From Flavobacteriales bacterium UBA3376 (lineage in GTDB: Bacteria > Bacteroidota > Bacteroidia > Flavobacteriales > Weeksellaceae), in contig DEQC01000055.1 of assembly GCA_002359055.1 (NCBI GenBank), positions 1-53,105 on the forward strand: 53,105 bases of DNA, read 5' to 3'. Made by a program: the position numbers and the translations under genes. Below are positions 45,772-53,105 of this stretch, one piece after another. The notes beneath the pieces were generated by a model. It made no database searches. It was not told where the DNA came from and was given only the letters and a program-made list of their open reading frames with translations. How positions within the stretch are numbered: position 1 is the stretch's first letter; each line of letters starts with the position of its first letter.

Positions 45772-45903
45772 TATATACTTTTTCTTATTCTCACACAAAT
45801 TAGCTTTTAAATCCTATTTTAACAAATAAGAGGTTTAGACGAAATCATTATTATATTTATAATTAGGGAAATTTTATATTAAATACTTCTATTTGAACAT
45901 TTT

Positions 45904-46281
45904 CTAAATGAATTTCATAATTAAAAACCCCATTACCACAGCCAAAATCCCTACGACAACACTTGCTAAAATATAAAACAATGCGGTTGTATAATTTTGG
46001 TTTTGAATTAAAGTGAAATTTTCAATTGCAAAAGCTGAGAAGGTGGTATATCCTCCACAAAAACCTGTGACAAATAAAAGTTTCATGTTTTGATTGAATT
46101 GAAAATTTTGCGTAAATATTCCCATGAATAACCCAATCAACAAACAGCCCAATACATTGACTGTAAATGTTGCCATTGGAAAAACTCCAAAGTTATATTT
46201 TACCGTCCATATGCTTATCAAATAGCGTAGGATACTTCCCATTCCACCACCTAAACCGACGAGTAATATTGACTTTAACAT
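45904..46281 (-). CDS. crcB: Fluoride efflux channel CrcB/Fluc
   Basis: A 125-residue four-helix membrane protein. The N-terminal GLGGGMGSILRYLIS matches the GGxxGxxxRY motif, TFTVNVLGCLLIGLFMG carries the pore Asn, and LFVTGFCGGYTTFSAFAIE carries the TTFS pore segment. Dual-topology CrcB forms a dimeric fluoride channel that lowers cytoplasmic fluoride. Only one copy is present. No fluoride riboswitch is convincing in the 46282-46411 leader. Confidence 0.95.
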   Translation of the reverse strand: MLKSILLVGLGGGMGSILRYLISIWTVKYNFGVFPMATFTVNVLGCLLIGLFMGIFTQNFQFNQNMKLLFVTGFCGGYTTFSAFAIENFTLIQNQNYTTALFYILASVVVGILAVVMGFLIMKFI

Positions 46282-46411
46282 TTCGAAATCTGAATTGAAT
46301 GAAGCATTATTTGTAATTGTTGAATTTTACCATCAGGTGCAAAATAACATTTAAAAATGAGTAGCAAAAATATAGTTTATTGTAGTTTTTAAGGAAAATA
46401 AATGTTAGAAT

Positions 46412-46510
46412 GATTCGCGTGAGGGATAGAGCGAACTAGCCCACAGCGCAGTGAAACGGAGCGAGGACTAGTCGTGAAAGCCCGACCGGCCGTTAGGACG
46501 GGCACGCCCA
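46412..46510. repeat. GC-rich structured intergenic element (Flavo-1 RNA-like or flavobacterial repeat)
   Basis: A ~99-nt island far richer in G+C than the flanking AT-rich DNA. It holds ACTAG (46455-46459) that pairs with CTAGT (46488-46492), and a GCCCG/CGGGC pair (46479-46483 and 46499-46503), with the unpaired core CGCGTGAGGGATAGAGCG at the start. Islands with this GTGAGGGAT and GGGCACGCCC wording recur in flavobacterial intergenic regions as I remember them, and the Rfam Flavo-1 family is a candidate. It lies between crcB and sbnA, 213 nt before the sbnA start. Strand of transcription is unknown. Confidence 0.55.
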
Positions 46511-46722
46511 AAAATTGATCAACAATTATATTGAGCCAACTTCAAATACCAAACATTTATAATTTATTTATTTACAAATTACCACTATATATTTTGCAAT
46601 TCACACAACATAAAATGTTAAATAAAATCACAACATTAGTTTTATTGCTATATTTATAAATAATGTGTAAATCTTTTATTGCCTTGTAATCAAAAGTTTA
46701 CATCAATTAAAATCGTTTAGTT

Positions 46723-47688
46723 ATGGTGAATAATCAATTAAACACAGGAATTTTGTCCTGTATAGGAAATACGCCTTTAGTGCAACTTAAACGATTATTC
46801 AGTCCTACAACCCTTCAATTGTATGGTAAATTAGAGATGTTTAATCCCGGTGGAAGTATCAAAGATCGATCGGCTTATAATATCTTGAAAAATGCGATAG
46901 ACAAAGGTTTTGTCAATGATGATACTACCATAATAGAATCTACTTCGGGCAATATGGGAATTGGTTTGGCGAGAATTTGTCATTTTTTTGGATTTAAGTT
47001 GATATTAGTAACAGATCCGCACATCAATGAAATGTGTTTAAAAATTCTAAAAGCTTTCAAGGCAAATATTATAATCGTTGATCAACACGATGGCAAGGGC
47101 GGATACCTAAATACGCGTTTGGAAAAAGTTCAAGAATTACTTTCAGAAATTCCCAATAGTTTTTGGCCCAATCAATACCACAACATGGATAATCCATTGG
47201 CTCATCAGAAAACATTTTATGAAATTGTTGAAAGTTTGGGACAAAATCCAGATTTCATTTTTGTTTCCACAAGTACCTGTGGGACTTTGCGCGGATTGGC
47301 CGATGCAATAGCAAAATATAAGGCTAAAACAAAAATTATAGCGGTCGATGCCAAAGGAAGTGTGATTTTTGGTGATGAACCTCAAAAAAGAATTATTCCT
47401 GGAATGGGCGCGAGTCGAAAATCTACTTTTATAAAATTGGAACAGGTTTTTCAAGTTGTACATATAACAGATAGAGAAACTGTAGAAGGTTGTCACAAAT
47501 TATTAAACTCAGAAAGTATTCTTGGAGGAGGTTCTTCAGGAGCAATTGTAAAAGCAATGGAGAAAAAAATTCCAGAATTGCCTGAAGGTGCAACGCTCGT
47601 TGCTGTTTTCCCTGACAATGGAGAACGATACCTTCAAACGATTTATTCGGAAGAATGGGTCAATCAAAATTTTAAAAGTAATCAATGA
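46723..47688 (+). CDS. sbnA: SbnA-like PLP-dependent N-(2-amino-2-carboxyethyl)-L-glutamate synthase
   Basis: A cysteine synthase-fold enzyme (321 residues). SbnA joins O-phosphoserine and glutamate to make N-(2-amino-2-carboxyethyl)-L-glutamate, the precursor of L-2,3-diaminopropionate. The PLP lysine is K47 in NPGGSIKDRS, followed by ESTSGNMGIG. The segments VDAKGSVIFGD and IPGMGASR are the wording of SbnA rather than of cysteine synthase. Staphylococcal SbnB, the partner that oxidises the product, has no homologue in the window. The next gene, an FAD protein, overlaps by 4 nt and is the likely substitute. Its upstream gap holds the GC-rich element and no clear TAnnTTTG box. Confidence 0.85.
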   Translation: MVNNQLNTGILSCIGNTPLVQLKRLFSPTTLQLYGKLEMFNPGGSIKDRSAYNILKNAIDKGFVNDDTTIIESTSGNMGIGLARICHFFGFKLILVTDPHINEMCLKILKAFKANIIIVDQHDGKGGYLNTRLEKVQELLSEIPNSFWPNQYHNMDNPLAHQKTFYEIVESLGQNPDFIFVSTSTCGTLRGLADAIAKYKAKTKIIAVDAKGSVIFGDEPQKRIIPGMGASRKSTFIKLEQVFQVVHITDRETVEGCHKLLNSESILGGGSSGAIVKAMEKKIPELPEGATLVAVFPDNGERYLQTIYSEEWVNQNFKSNQ

Positions 47689-49484
47689 TTTGGAAAACTG
47701 AACATATCAATCCATCAGTGAAATCTTCACCATTAAAAGTTCAACAACTGATCCATCGAAACCTTGAATTAACTTCTACTCCAAGTCCAAGTTTTTCAAT
47801 AGGTATTGTCGGTGGTGGTCCCAAAGGAATGTATGCTTTAGAGGAATTGATTCGTCAAATGAAAGATGAAAAACTCAATAATAATTTACGCGTGTATTGG
47901 TGGAACGAAACTATCAACTTTGGATCGGGTCCAAATTATCAAATCGATCAAGCTGATTTTCTTTTGATAAATTACTGCATAGGTCACGTCGATGCGTGGG
48001 ATAAAACGAATGATATTGAAGAAAATCAATTGAATTTAATGGAATGGATTGAAAAAAATAAAATTATAGATAAAAAAGTACAGCCAACGGATTTTGCGTC
48101 ACGAGCTTTGTTGGGTTATTATTTGCAAAACACTTTGCTTGAAATCATCTCTTCTAAACCCAATCATTTAGAAATTATACTTATTCCAGAAAAGGTTGAA
48201 AATGTACATATAATTTCACATAATCACTTGAAAGTAGAAACCATTGATCATGAATTCCAGGTCAATAATTTATTACTCGCGACGGGTCATTGCTACCAAA
48301 ATACACCTTTGATTCAATCTAAAAACGATGAATTTTCCAATAAATATTTTAATTCTGCCTATCCTGTCACAAAGTTAAACTCCATTCCAACTCAAAGTAA
48401 AGTCGGAATTATCGGTTGGGGATTGACTTTTATTGATGTTGCATTGGCATTAACTGAAGGACGTGGTGGTACTTTTGATAAAGAAGGAAATTATATCTCA
48501 AGTGGTGAAGAACCTACTCTTCTACCCTTTTCAAGAAATCAATTACCTATCATGCCCCGTGGGCCTATTTATGGAGACACTACTTATCAACTCCACTTCA
48601 TAAACGAACACTGGGTCCGATCTTTACAAGCTATCTCGAAAGACCGAAAGATAGATTTTAGTGAAGATATTTTGCCAACGCTGGAGCGTGAATTAAAGTT
48701 CGCTTTTTACAGCACTTTGCTACAAACACGTGATGAGATTAAAGTGGAAAGTTATATCCAAACATTAGCTGAAGAGGAAGTATTTTCGTACAAAAAATTA
48801 TTATTTCCAAACATTCCTAAAGCATCAAATGTTCAAAACTCTTATATAAATTACTTGGCTGAATTGATTACTGAAGCTGAAAAAGGAGAACTGAAAAGTC
48901 CACTAATAGCTGCTGCAGCCGTTTGGCGTGAAGCATCTCCATTGATTTCAAAGTTATATGCAAGTGGTGGATTTACGGGTCAATCTCAAAATCATTTGGA
49001 TAAAAAACTGTTTGGTGCCTTTTGTCGAACAAGTTATGGACCTCCGATTGAAAATATGAAAAAAATATTGGCTTTATTGAAAGCTGGAATCATCAAAACC
49101 TATTGGAAGGATGAAATTGAGTTAAATTATGATGAAATCGAAAAACATTTTATATTAAAAAATTCCAAACATCAAGAAGAGGTGGATTTTATAATTGATG
49201 CCCGAATTGCTCGACCAAAAATTCAACAAAACAATCAAGCATTTTATCAAAATTTACTCGAAAATCAAATTATCAAACCTTTTGATAATGAAGGATATCA
49301 ACCTGGAAATATTGACATGGATCTTAAAGGGAAAATCATACATCCACAAAATATTCCTTTGTATTTATATGGCACCAATACCGAAGGTGTTTTATTGGAT
49401 AACGATTCCTTGTCACGAAAGAAAAATAATTTAGCTCCGCTTTGGGTGGATGAAATTATTCATCAACTCAAATCTTTAAAGTAA
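47685..49484 (+). CDS. FAD/NAD(P)-binding protein of the NAD_binding_9 type, SbnA neighbour
   Basis: A 599-residue soluble protein. The FAD Rossmann motif IGIVGGGPKGMYALEELI (about residues 39-56) begins the fold, and a second dinucleotide-binding motif, KVGIIGWGLTFIDVALAL, occurs around residue 240. The rest matches the FAD-NAD(P)-binding family PF13454-type by layout. It overlaps sbnA by 4 nt and lies 26 nt before the PLP gene, so the three are translationally and transcriptionally linked. It could oxidise the SbnA product (N-(2-amino-2-carboxyethyl)-glutamate) and so take the place of SbnB, but that is inferred from context only. Confidence 0.75.
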   Translation: MIWKTEHINPSVKSSPLKVQQLIHRNLELTSTPSPSFSIGIVGGGPKGMYALEELIRQMKDEKLNNNLRVYWWNETINFGSGPNYQIDQADFLLINYCIGHVDAWDKTNDIEENQLNLMEWIEKNKIIDKKVQPTDFASRALLGYYLQNTLLEIISSKPNHLEIILIPEKVENVHIISHNHLKVETIDHEFQVNNLLLATGHCYQNTPLIQSKNDEFSNKYFNSAYPVTKLNSIPTQSKVGIIGWGLTFIDVALALTEGRGGTFDKEGNYISSGEEPTLLPFSRNQLPIMPRGPIYGDTTYQLHFINEHWVRSLQAISKDRKIDFSEDILPTLERELKFAFYSTLLQTRDEIKVESYIQTLAEEEVFSYKKLLFPNIPKASNVQNSYINYLAELITEAEKGELKSPLIAAAAVWREASPLISKLYASGGFTGQSQNHLDKKLFGAFCRTSYGPPIENMKKILALLKAGIIKTYWKDEIELNYDEIEKHFILKNSKHQEEVDFIIDARIARPKIQQNNQAFYQNLLENQIIKPFDNEGYQPGNIDMDLKGKIIHPQNIPLYLYGTNTEGVLLDNDSLSRKKNNLAPLWVDEIIHQLKSLK

Positions 49485-49510
49485 AAGTCATTTCATTAAA
49501 ATGAATCAAA

Positions 49511-50923
49511 ATGAATAAAGAAAAACATAATAATCATATACCCTTGACTCCAATAGTTCACGATTGGGTAGAGAATTTATTGACTCAAACTGAAAATTTA
49601 CAACAAGCTGTTGAACAATTTCAGTCACCATTGAATGTACATTGCCTAACACCCTTTCATGAAAACATTGACGCATATCGTAAAGTTTTGAACAAGCTCA
49701 ATGTCAAACACAAAATATTCTTTGCACGAAAAGCCAATAAATGTATTGCTTTTCCTGTAGCTGCTGCAAAAGTAGGTCAAGGAGCCGATACAGCGAGTTA
49801 TCGAGAACTAAAACAATGTCTGGATGCTGGAATTCATCCCGACGATCTAGTGTTGACAGGCGCTGTTAAGAATGAACGATTATTACGTTTAGCTGTAGAA
49901 AATGAAGTAACAATAGTTTTGGACAATGATGATGAATGGAGATTGCTCAAAGAAATCATTACCCAAAAGCAAAAGAAAGTTAACGTCAATATTCGTTTAG
50001 GTGGATTTCAATTTGAAGGAAAAACACTTCCCACTCGATTTGGATTTACTTTAGATGAAGCATTTGAATTCATTCAGCACTTACATAAACATGAAAATTT
50101 AGTTGAGTTTACAGGACTTCATTTTCATTTGAATGGCTATTCTGTAGAGCAAAGAGTTGCAGCTATTGAACAATCCATTCAATTAGTTGATCGTTTAAAA
50201 GCAGAAAAAATTAATACTCATTCATTAGACATCGGTGGTGGAATTTTAATGAACTACTTACAAGATGCTTCGGAATGGGAGAATTTCAACAAGGAATTAA
50301 AACGAGCGGTTTTGGGAGAGCGATCGGCAATCACGTATCAAAATGACCCTTTGGGAATCATTAAAATTGAAGATCGATTGTACGCTGAGCCTACAGTTTA
50401 TCCATATTATAATGAGTTAAACAAAGAACAATTGCTAAAAAAAATTTTGACTTCGATTTCATCTATTTATCAGCAACCGATTTATGAATTATTGAATAAA
50501 AGGAATATTGAATTGCGTATGGAACCAGGTCGATCGTTATTAGATCAATGTGGTGTAACCGTAGCAAAAGTTGCTTTCAGAAGGAAAGATACAGAAGGGA
50601 ATTTGCTAATTGGTTTAGAAATGAATCGTACGCAACTACGTAGTTCATCGGCCGATTTTTTATTAGATCCCATTCATCTTCCAAAAAATGTAAAAGAAGA
50701 GAGTGAGAAGACGTATGGCTATTTGGTAGGTGCTTATTGTTTGGAGCAGGAGTTTATTTTAAAACGCAAAATAGAATTCAATCAATTTCCAGAAGTGGGT
50801 GATTTAATTGTTATTCCTAATACTGCAGGTTATATGATGCACTTCTTCGAATCGGAAGCACATATGTTTGAGTTAGCAAATAATGTGATTTATGAGAATG
50901 GAAAGTTTGAATTGGAGAAATAA
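49511..50923 (+). CDS. Y4yA-like type III PLP enzyme (Orn/DAP/Arg decarboxylase fold)
   Basis: A 470-residue alanine racemase-fold enzyme. The PLP lysine segment is FFARKANK (K74), followed by DTASYRELKQCLDAG, HFHLNGYS and the phosphate-binding LDIGGGIL. The second-half motif EPGR and the active-site Cys segment VGAYCLEQEF match decarboxylases of the DAP/ornithine/SbnH type. SbnH in staphyloferrin B assembly decarboxylates a diaminopropionate adduct; an analogous step is plausible here. I recall the name Y4yA for this subgroup, but the assignment should be checked. Last gene of the cluster; the next 325 nt hold no convincing gene. Confidence 0.8.
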   Translation: MNKEKHNNHIPLTPIVHDWVENLLTQTENLQQAVEQFQSPLNVHCLTPFHENIDAYRKVLNKLNVKHKIFFARKANKCIAFPVAAAKVGQGADTASYRELKQCLDAGIHPDDLVLTGAVKNERLLRLAVENEVTIVLDNDDEWRLLKEIITQKQKKVNVNIRLGGFQFEGKTLPTRFGFTLDEAFEFIQHLHKHENLVEFTGLHFHLNGYSVEQRVAAIEQSIQLVDRLKAEKINTHSLDIGGGILMNYLQDASEWENFNKELKRAVLGERSAITYQNDPLGIIKIEDRLYAEPTVYPYYNELNKEQLLKKILTSISSIYQQPIYELLNKRNIELRMEPGRSLLDQCGVTVAKVAFRRKDTEGNLLIGLEMNRTQLRSSSADFLLDPIHLPKNVKEESEKTYGYLVGAYCLEQEFILKRKIEFNQFPEVGDLIVIPNTAGYMMHFFESEAHMFELANNVIYENGKFELEK

Positions 50924-51248
50924 TTGGTGAATTGAATTGCTCAATTTTAAACTTGGATTTTGGTGGAAATGGGATTACTTTTTCTGTGATAGGTATGGAA
51001 ATGCTGTCTTATATTTACAGAATAAGGTTCTTCTTTTGGATGATTATTTTCGTTGTGGGAGGTGAGGTTTGGTTGGATGGGTTTTATGGTAGTGGTGAAA
51101 AGAGATCTTTTTTAACTATAAAATCATTTATGTAAAAATACCTAATAAACTTGTTTTTTTACACAGTTCATGTTGTGCGTTCGTTTGTTTAATCTGTTAC
51201 CTCAATTTTAATTCCGTTGAATTCCGTTTGTAGATTTAAATTATAGTT
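50924..51248. other. Noncoding G-rich stretch after the PLP/FAD cluster
   Basis: These 325 nt show an unusual excess of G on the plus strand (for example GTGGGAGGTGAGG at about 51055) unlike the AT-rich surroundings. A 67-codon frame exists but starts with TTG and has poor composition. It may be a remnant of a gene or a mobile-element junction. No terminator hairpin is clear. Confidence 0.35.
51170..51187 (+). repeat. Left inverted repeat GTTGTGCGT of the orphan gene
   Basis: ATGTTGTGCGTTCGTTTG at this position matches the complement of 51649-51665 in the core GTTGTGCGT and the end TTTG. The two bracket the orphan gene. Confidence 0.4.
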
Positions 51249-51614
51249 TTAGTTAGATTCATAATATGGTTTCCATTTTTTTAAAACCAATACATTATCA
51301 TCTTTCCATTTTACTATTTTATAACCATTTGGAATTATACCTTCTTTTAAATCAGTTAAATTCTTTTCATTTTTAATTACTGACCAAAAAACTCTTGAAT
51401 AACCTAATCCTCCGTTATCAAACTGATATTCGTAATATTTATATTTTTTATCTGGCGAGATTGATTCGGCTAGAATGTTTATACTTGACTCATTAAGAGA
51501 ATGTTCCGAATTAAAATTTTCTGAAATTTTATTTAATTCAGAATTAATTTTTACTGAAATTCCAACTATTAGAATTAGGATAATCGAGCTAATTATTATA
51601 ATCCTTTTTTTCAT
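51249..51614 (-). CDS. Small membrane-anchored orphan protein in a cassette-like unit
   Basis: A 121-residue protein with an N-terminal hydrophobic anchor (IIIISSIILILIVGISV) after a basic start MKKR. The outer part is soluble with SPDKKYKYYEYQF and WKDDNVLVLKKWKPYY. I recognise no family, though the SPDKKYK segment is seen in several DUF proteins. The frame could be extended by TTG at 51635, but ATG 51614 gives a normal anchor. It is bracketed by inverted repeats at 51170-51187 and 51649-51665 and lies next to an IS element, which suggests recent arrival. Confidence 0.6.
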   Translation of the reverse strand: MKKRIIIISSIILILIVGISVKINSELNKISENFNSEHSLNESSINILAESISPDKKYKYYEYQFDNGGLGYSRVFWSVIKNEKNLTDLKEGIIPNGYKIVKWKDDNVLVLKKWKPYYESN

Positions 51615-51648
51615 TGAAATATATTTTCTATTCAAGTACGATTTTCCT

Positions 51649-51665
51649 CAAATGACGCACAACGT
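51649..51665 (-). repeat. Right inverted repeat ACGCACAAC of the orphan gene
   Basis: CAAATGACGCACAACGT is the inverted partner of 51170-51187 with the shared core GTTGTGCGT when read on the minus strand. Sites of this wording recur around small genes in Bacteroidota as I remember them. Confidence 0.4.
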
Positions 51666-53105
51666 CAGTCCGTCTAAAAACCTTCGTTTTTTCTAATTAC
51701 TGCTTAAACTTACTCATTTATTTTCGTTTTAAGCTATTTTAAGTACTCTATTTATAAAAACAGGTTTTTCTAAAATGAAAAACAAAATGTCATAAAACGC
51801 TTTAAAATGGCTTTTCAGAACTGAAAAATTAAAGGCAAGTATGCTTAGGTACTTTTTGAGCTCATTTTGGTTTAAAATATTGAAGATTCGGCGGAGATTG
51901 AATGCTATATATATTAGCCCCACATCGGCAGATGCTCGTTTTTTGGTTTTTTTGGTCATAATGTGATCAAATCCCCACTGTCTTTTTATAATTCCAAATG
52001 GATGTTCAACAATAGCTTGTCGTTGTTGATAAATCTCGTAATTTTCTTTTATCCGTTGCTTATTTTTATCAAGCAGATGTGCATAAATTAGCCTTTCAAT
52101 CACTCTTCCTCTCTTGTTTTTGGCTCGAGTACATAAATCATAGACAGGACATGTTTTACAAGCGCTTGTTTTATATTGTTTCATCTTTATGGGAGCTTGG
52201 TCTTTTCTACCTTTCCGATTTCGATGTTTGTGGTACCATTTTCCGTTCGACTTTAGCGTGTTTCCTTCGGGACAAGTGTAAGTGTCATTTTCTTCGTCGT
52301 AGATAAATTCAGAGATGTTGTAAGCATGGTCTGGCGCCATAGAGGAGGATGGTAAGTCGGGAACGGCAACTAAAACGTCAACCTCTAATTTGTCTGCTGT
52401 TTCAAATTCTGAACCTGTGTGATAACCTTTGTCAAAAAGTGCTGTAAAATCATTATTACCCAAGACCTCCACTGCTTGTTCTAGCATACCGCCCATTGCT
52501 TTGGAATCGTTTTCATTGGTGATTTCATAGTTGATGGGAATGTTGTGTTTAGCATCTACGGTAGATTGCAAATTGTAGGCAACTTCCGTAATCATATTAC
52601 GGACAATAAGCTGTCTGCTCTCTGGGTCTGAAGTAGAAATTTGTACTTCTCCTGATTCCTCCAATTGCTTTTCTAAATCGTGATATTTCTCTTTGTGCTT
52701 TAGATGTTTTTGTATCTTCTCTTTTGCTTTTTCTTTCTCTACTTTATCCCCATCTTCATCGGCAAGAATTGCATTATATTCGTTTAGTTTTGTTTCAATA
52801 TAAGCTAAATGTCTATCTATTTTGGCTTGGTTGTAGTTTTTCTTTTTGGAATTCTGGGCTCTTAGGATGGTTCCATCACCGGCTAATAATTTCCCTCCGA
52901 TTAATTCAAAATTCTTCGCCAATTCAACGGTTGCACGGAACACTTTTTTAATGGCATCGGGATTATCTCGTCTAAAATTTGAGATGGTGTTGTGGTCGGG
53001 AATAAGTCCGCGCATCAACCATTTTACTTCTAAATTGCGATTGCACTCTTTTTCAAGCTGACGTGAAGAACGTATGCGGTTCTGATAACCGTAGATGTAG
53101 AGCTT
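51666..53105 (-). mobile_element. IS1182-family insertion sequence, right part outside the window
   Basis: Extends from just after the orphan cassette to the window edge. Only the transposase gene identifies it; the left end is approximate because no terminal repeat can be checked without the other end. Confidence 0.6.
51729..53105 (-). CDS. IS1182-family transposase, N-terminus off window
   Basis: A DDE transposase with 458 codons in the window, open at its 5' end. The first listed start near 53018 is not real: the frame continues to base 53105 with KLYIYGYQNRIRSSRQLEKEC, the usual N-terminal region of the family. The core contains ISNFRRDNP, GDGTILRAQNSKKKN, the FDKGYHTGSEFE segment (second catalytic Asp) and VEHPFGIIKRQWGF (catalytic Glu). 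A Cys-rich zinc-like segment (CPEGN, CKTCPVYDLC) sits between. The C-terminus is complete. The terminal inverted repeat is not identified; the IS boundary lies somewhere in 51666-51728. Confidence 0.92.
   Translation of the reverse strand, partial: KLYIYGYQNRIRSSRQLEKECNRNLEVKWLMRGLIPDHNTISNFRRDNPDAIKKVFRATVELAKNFELIGGKLLAGDGTILRAQNSKKKNYNQAKIDRHLAYIETKLNEYNAILADEDGDKVEKEKAKEKIQKHLKHKEKYHDLEKQLEESGEVQISTSDPESRQLIVRNMITEVAYNLQSTVDAKHNIPINYEITNENDSKAMGGMLEQAVEVLGNNDFTALFDKGYHTGSEFETADKLEVDVLVAVPDLPSSSMAPDHAYNISEFIYDEENDTYTCPEGNTLKSNGKWYHKHRNRKGRKDQAPIKMKQYKTSACKTCPVYDLCTRAKNKRGRVIERLIYAHLLDKNKQRIKENYEIYQQRQAIVEHPFGIIKRQWGFDHIMTKKTKKRASADVGLIYIAFNLRRIFNILNQNELKKYLSILAFNFSVLKSHFKAFYDILFFILEKPVFINRVLKIA

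Noticed and set aside
46282..46400. Fluoride riboswitch upstream of crcB
   Set aside because: A short GATGG occurs on the minus strand, but the paired arms and the conserved core of the crcB motif could not be matched.
50932..51135. 67-codon frame after the PLP gene
   Set aside because: It starts with TTG, has an odd G-rich composition and no family resemblance; more likely noncoding.

Overview
The window is chromosomal DNA of a low-GC (roughly one-third G+C) member of the Bacteroidota, most likely Flavobacteriales. The evidence is lipoproteins with Ser-Asp-Asp-Asp export signals, a secreted subtilase with a C-terminal type IX secretion sorting domain, a transketolase split into two genes, promoter boxes of the Bacteroidota form TAnnTTTG, few Shine-Dalgarno sites, and gene families (DUF6146-like, DUF5655) typical of that phylum. 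No genus can be fixed from sequence alone.

Region 1 (1-15531) is a cell-surface glycan locus. On the minus strand are a UDP-glucuronate 4-epimerase-like gene (cut by the window edge) and an ABC exporter. On the plus strand is a long run of glycosyltransferases (GT2, GT4, GT32-like and unclassified), an FkbM methyltransferase, a P-loop kinase-like protein with a P-loop-less sister two genes downstream, a GNAT acyltransferase and a NodB-type deacetylase. One GT2 gene points the other way. No Wzy-type polymerase or Wzx flippase is seen, so the locus either continues to the left or relies on the ABC exporter.

Region 2 (15532-46281) is mostly housekeeping: split transketolase, lipoproteins, uvrA, a phosphatase, a TPR protein, a zinc membrane protease, an S41 protease, a Rel/SpoT enzyme, an ArsC-like protein, prfB, a 608-residue putative FMN-barrel protein, three tRNA genes (Ser-GCT, Pro-TGG, Arg-TCT), a lipoprotein amidase with an unusual exported deformylase-like partner, dnaK, fumarylacetoacetase, ung, mutS2, a type IX-secreted subtilase, a PDDEXK/DUF5655 protein and crcB. 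Many convergent genes are separated by clear intrinsic terminators. Several starts (uvrA, prfB, mutS2, the gene at 26634) lie 5-9 nt after a TAnnTTTG box, suggesting leaderless or near-leaderless mRNAs.

Region 3 (46282-53105) is accessory. A GC-rich structured intergenic element precedes a three-gene cluster: an SbnA-like PLP synthase, an FAD/NAD(P)-binding protein and a decarboxylase-fold PLP enzyme. It resembles part of a 2,3-diaminopropionate or staphyloferrin B-like pathway without SbnB and without siderophore synthetases. After it come a G-rich stretch without a convincing gene, a small membrane-anchored orphan gene bracketed by inverted GTTGTGCGT-type repeats, and an IS1182-family transposase running off the right edge.

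The most notable candidates for new biology are the SbnA/FAD/PLP-decarboxylase cluster, the exported deformylase-like protein whose metal-ligand Cys is Asp, the kinase/pseudokinase pair in the glycan locus, and the putative FMN-barrel protein with a Cys-rich tail.
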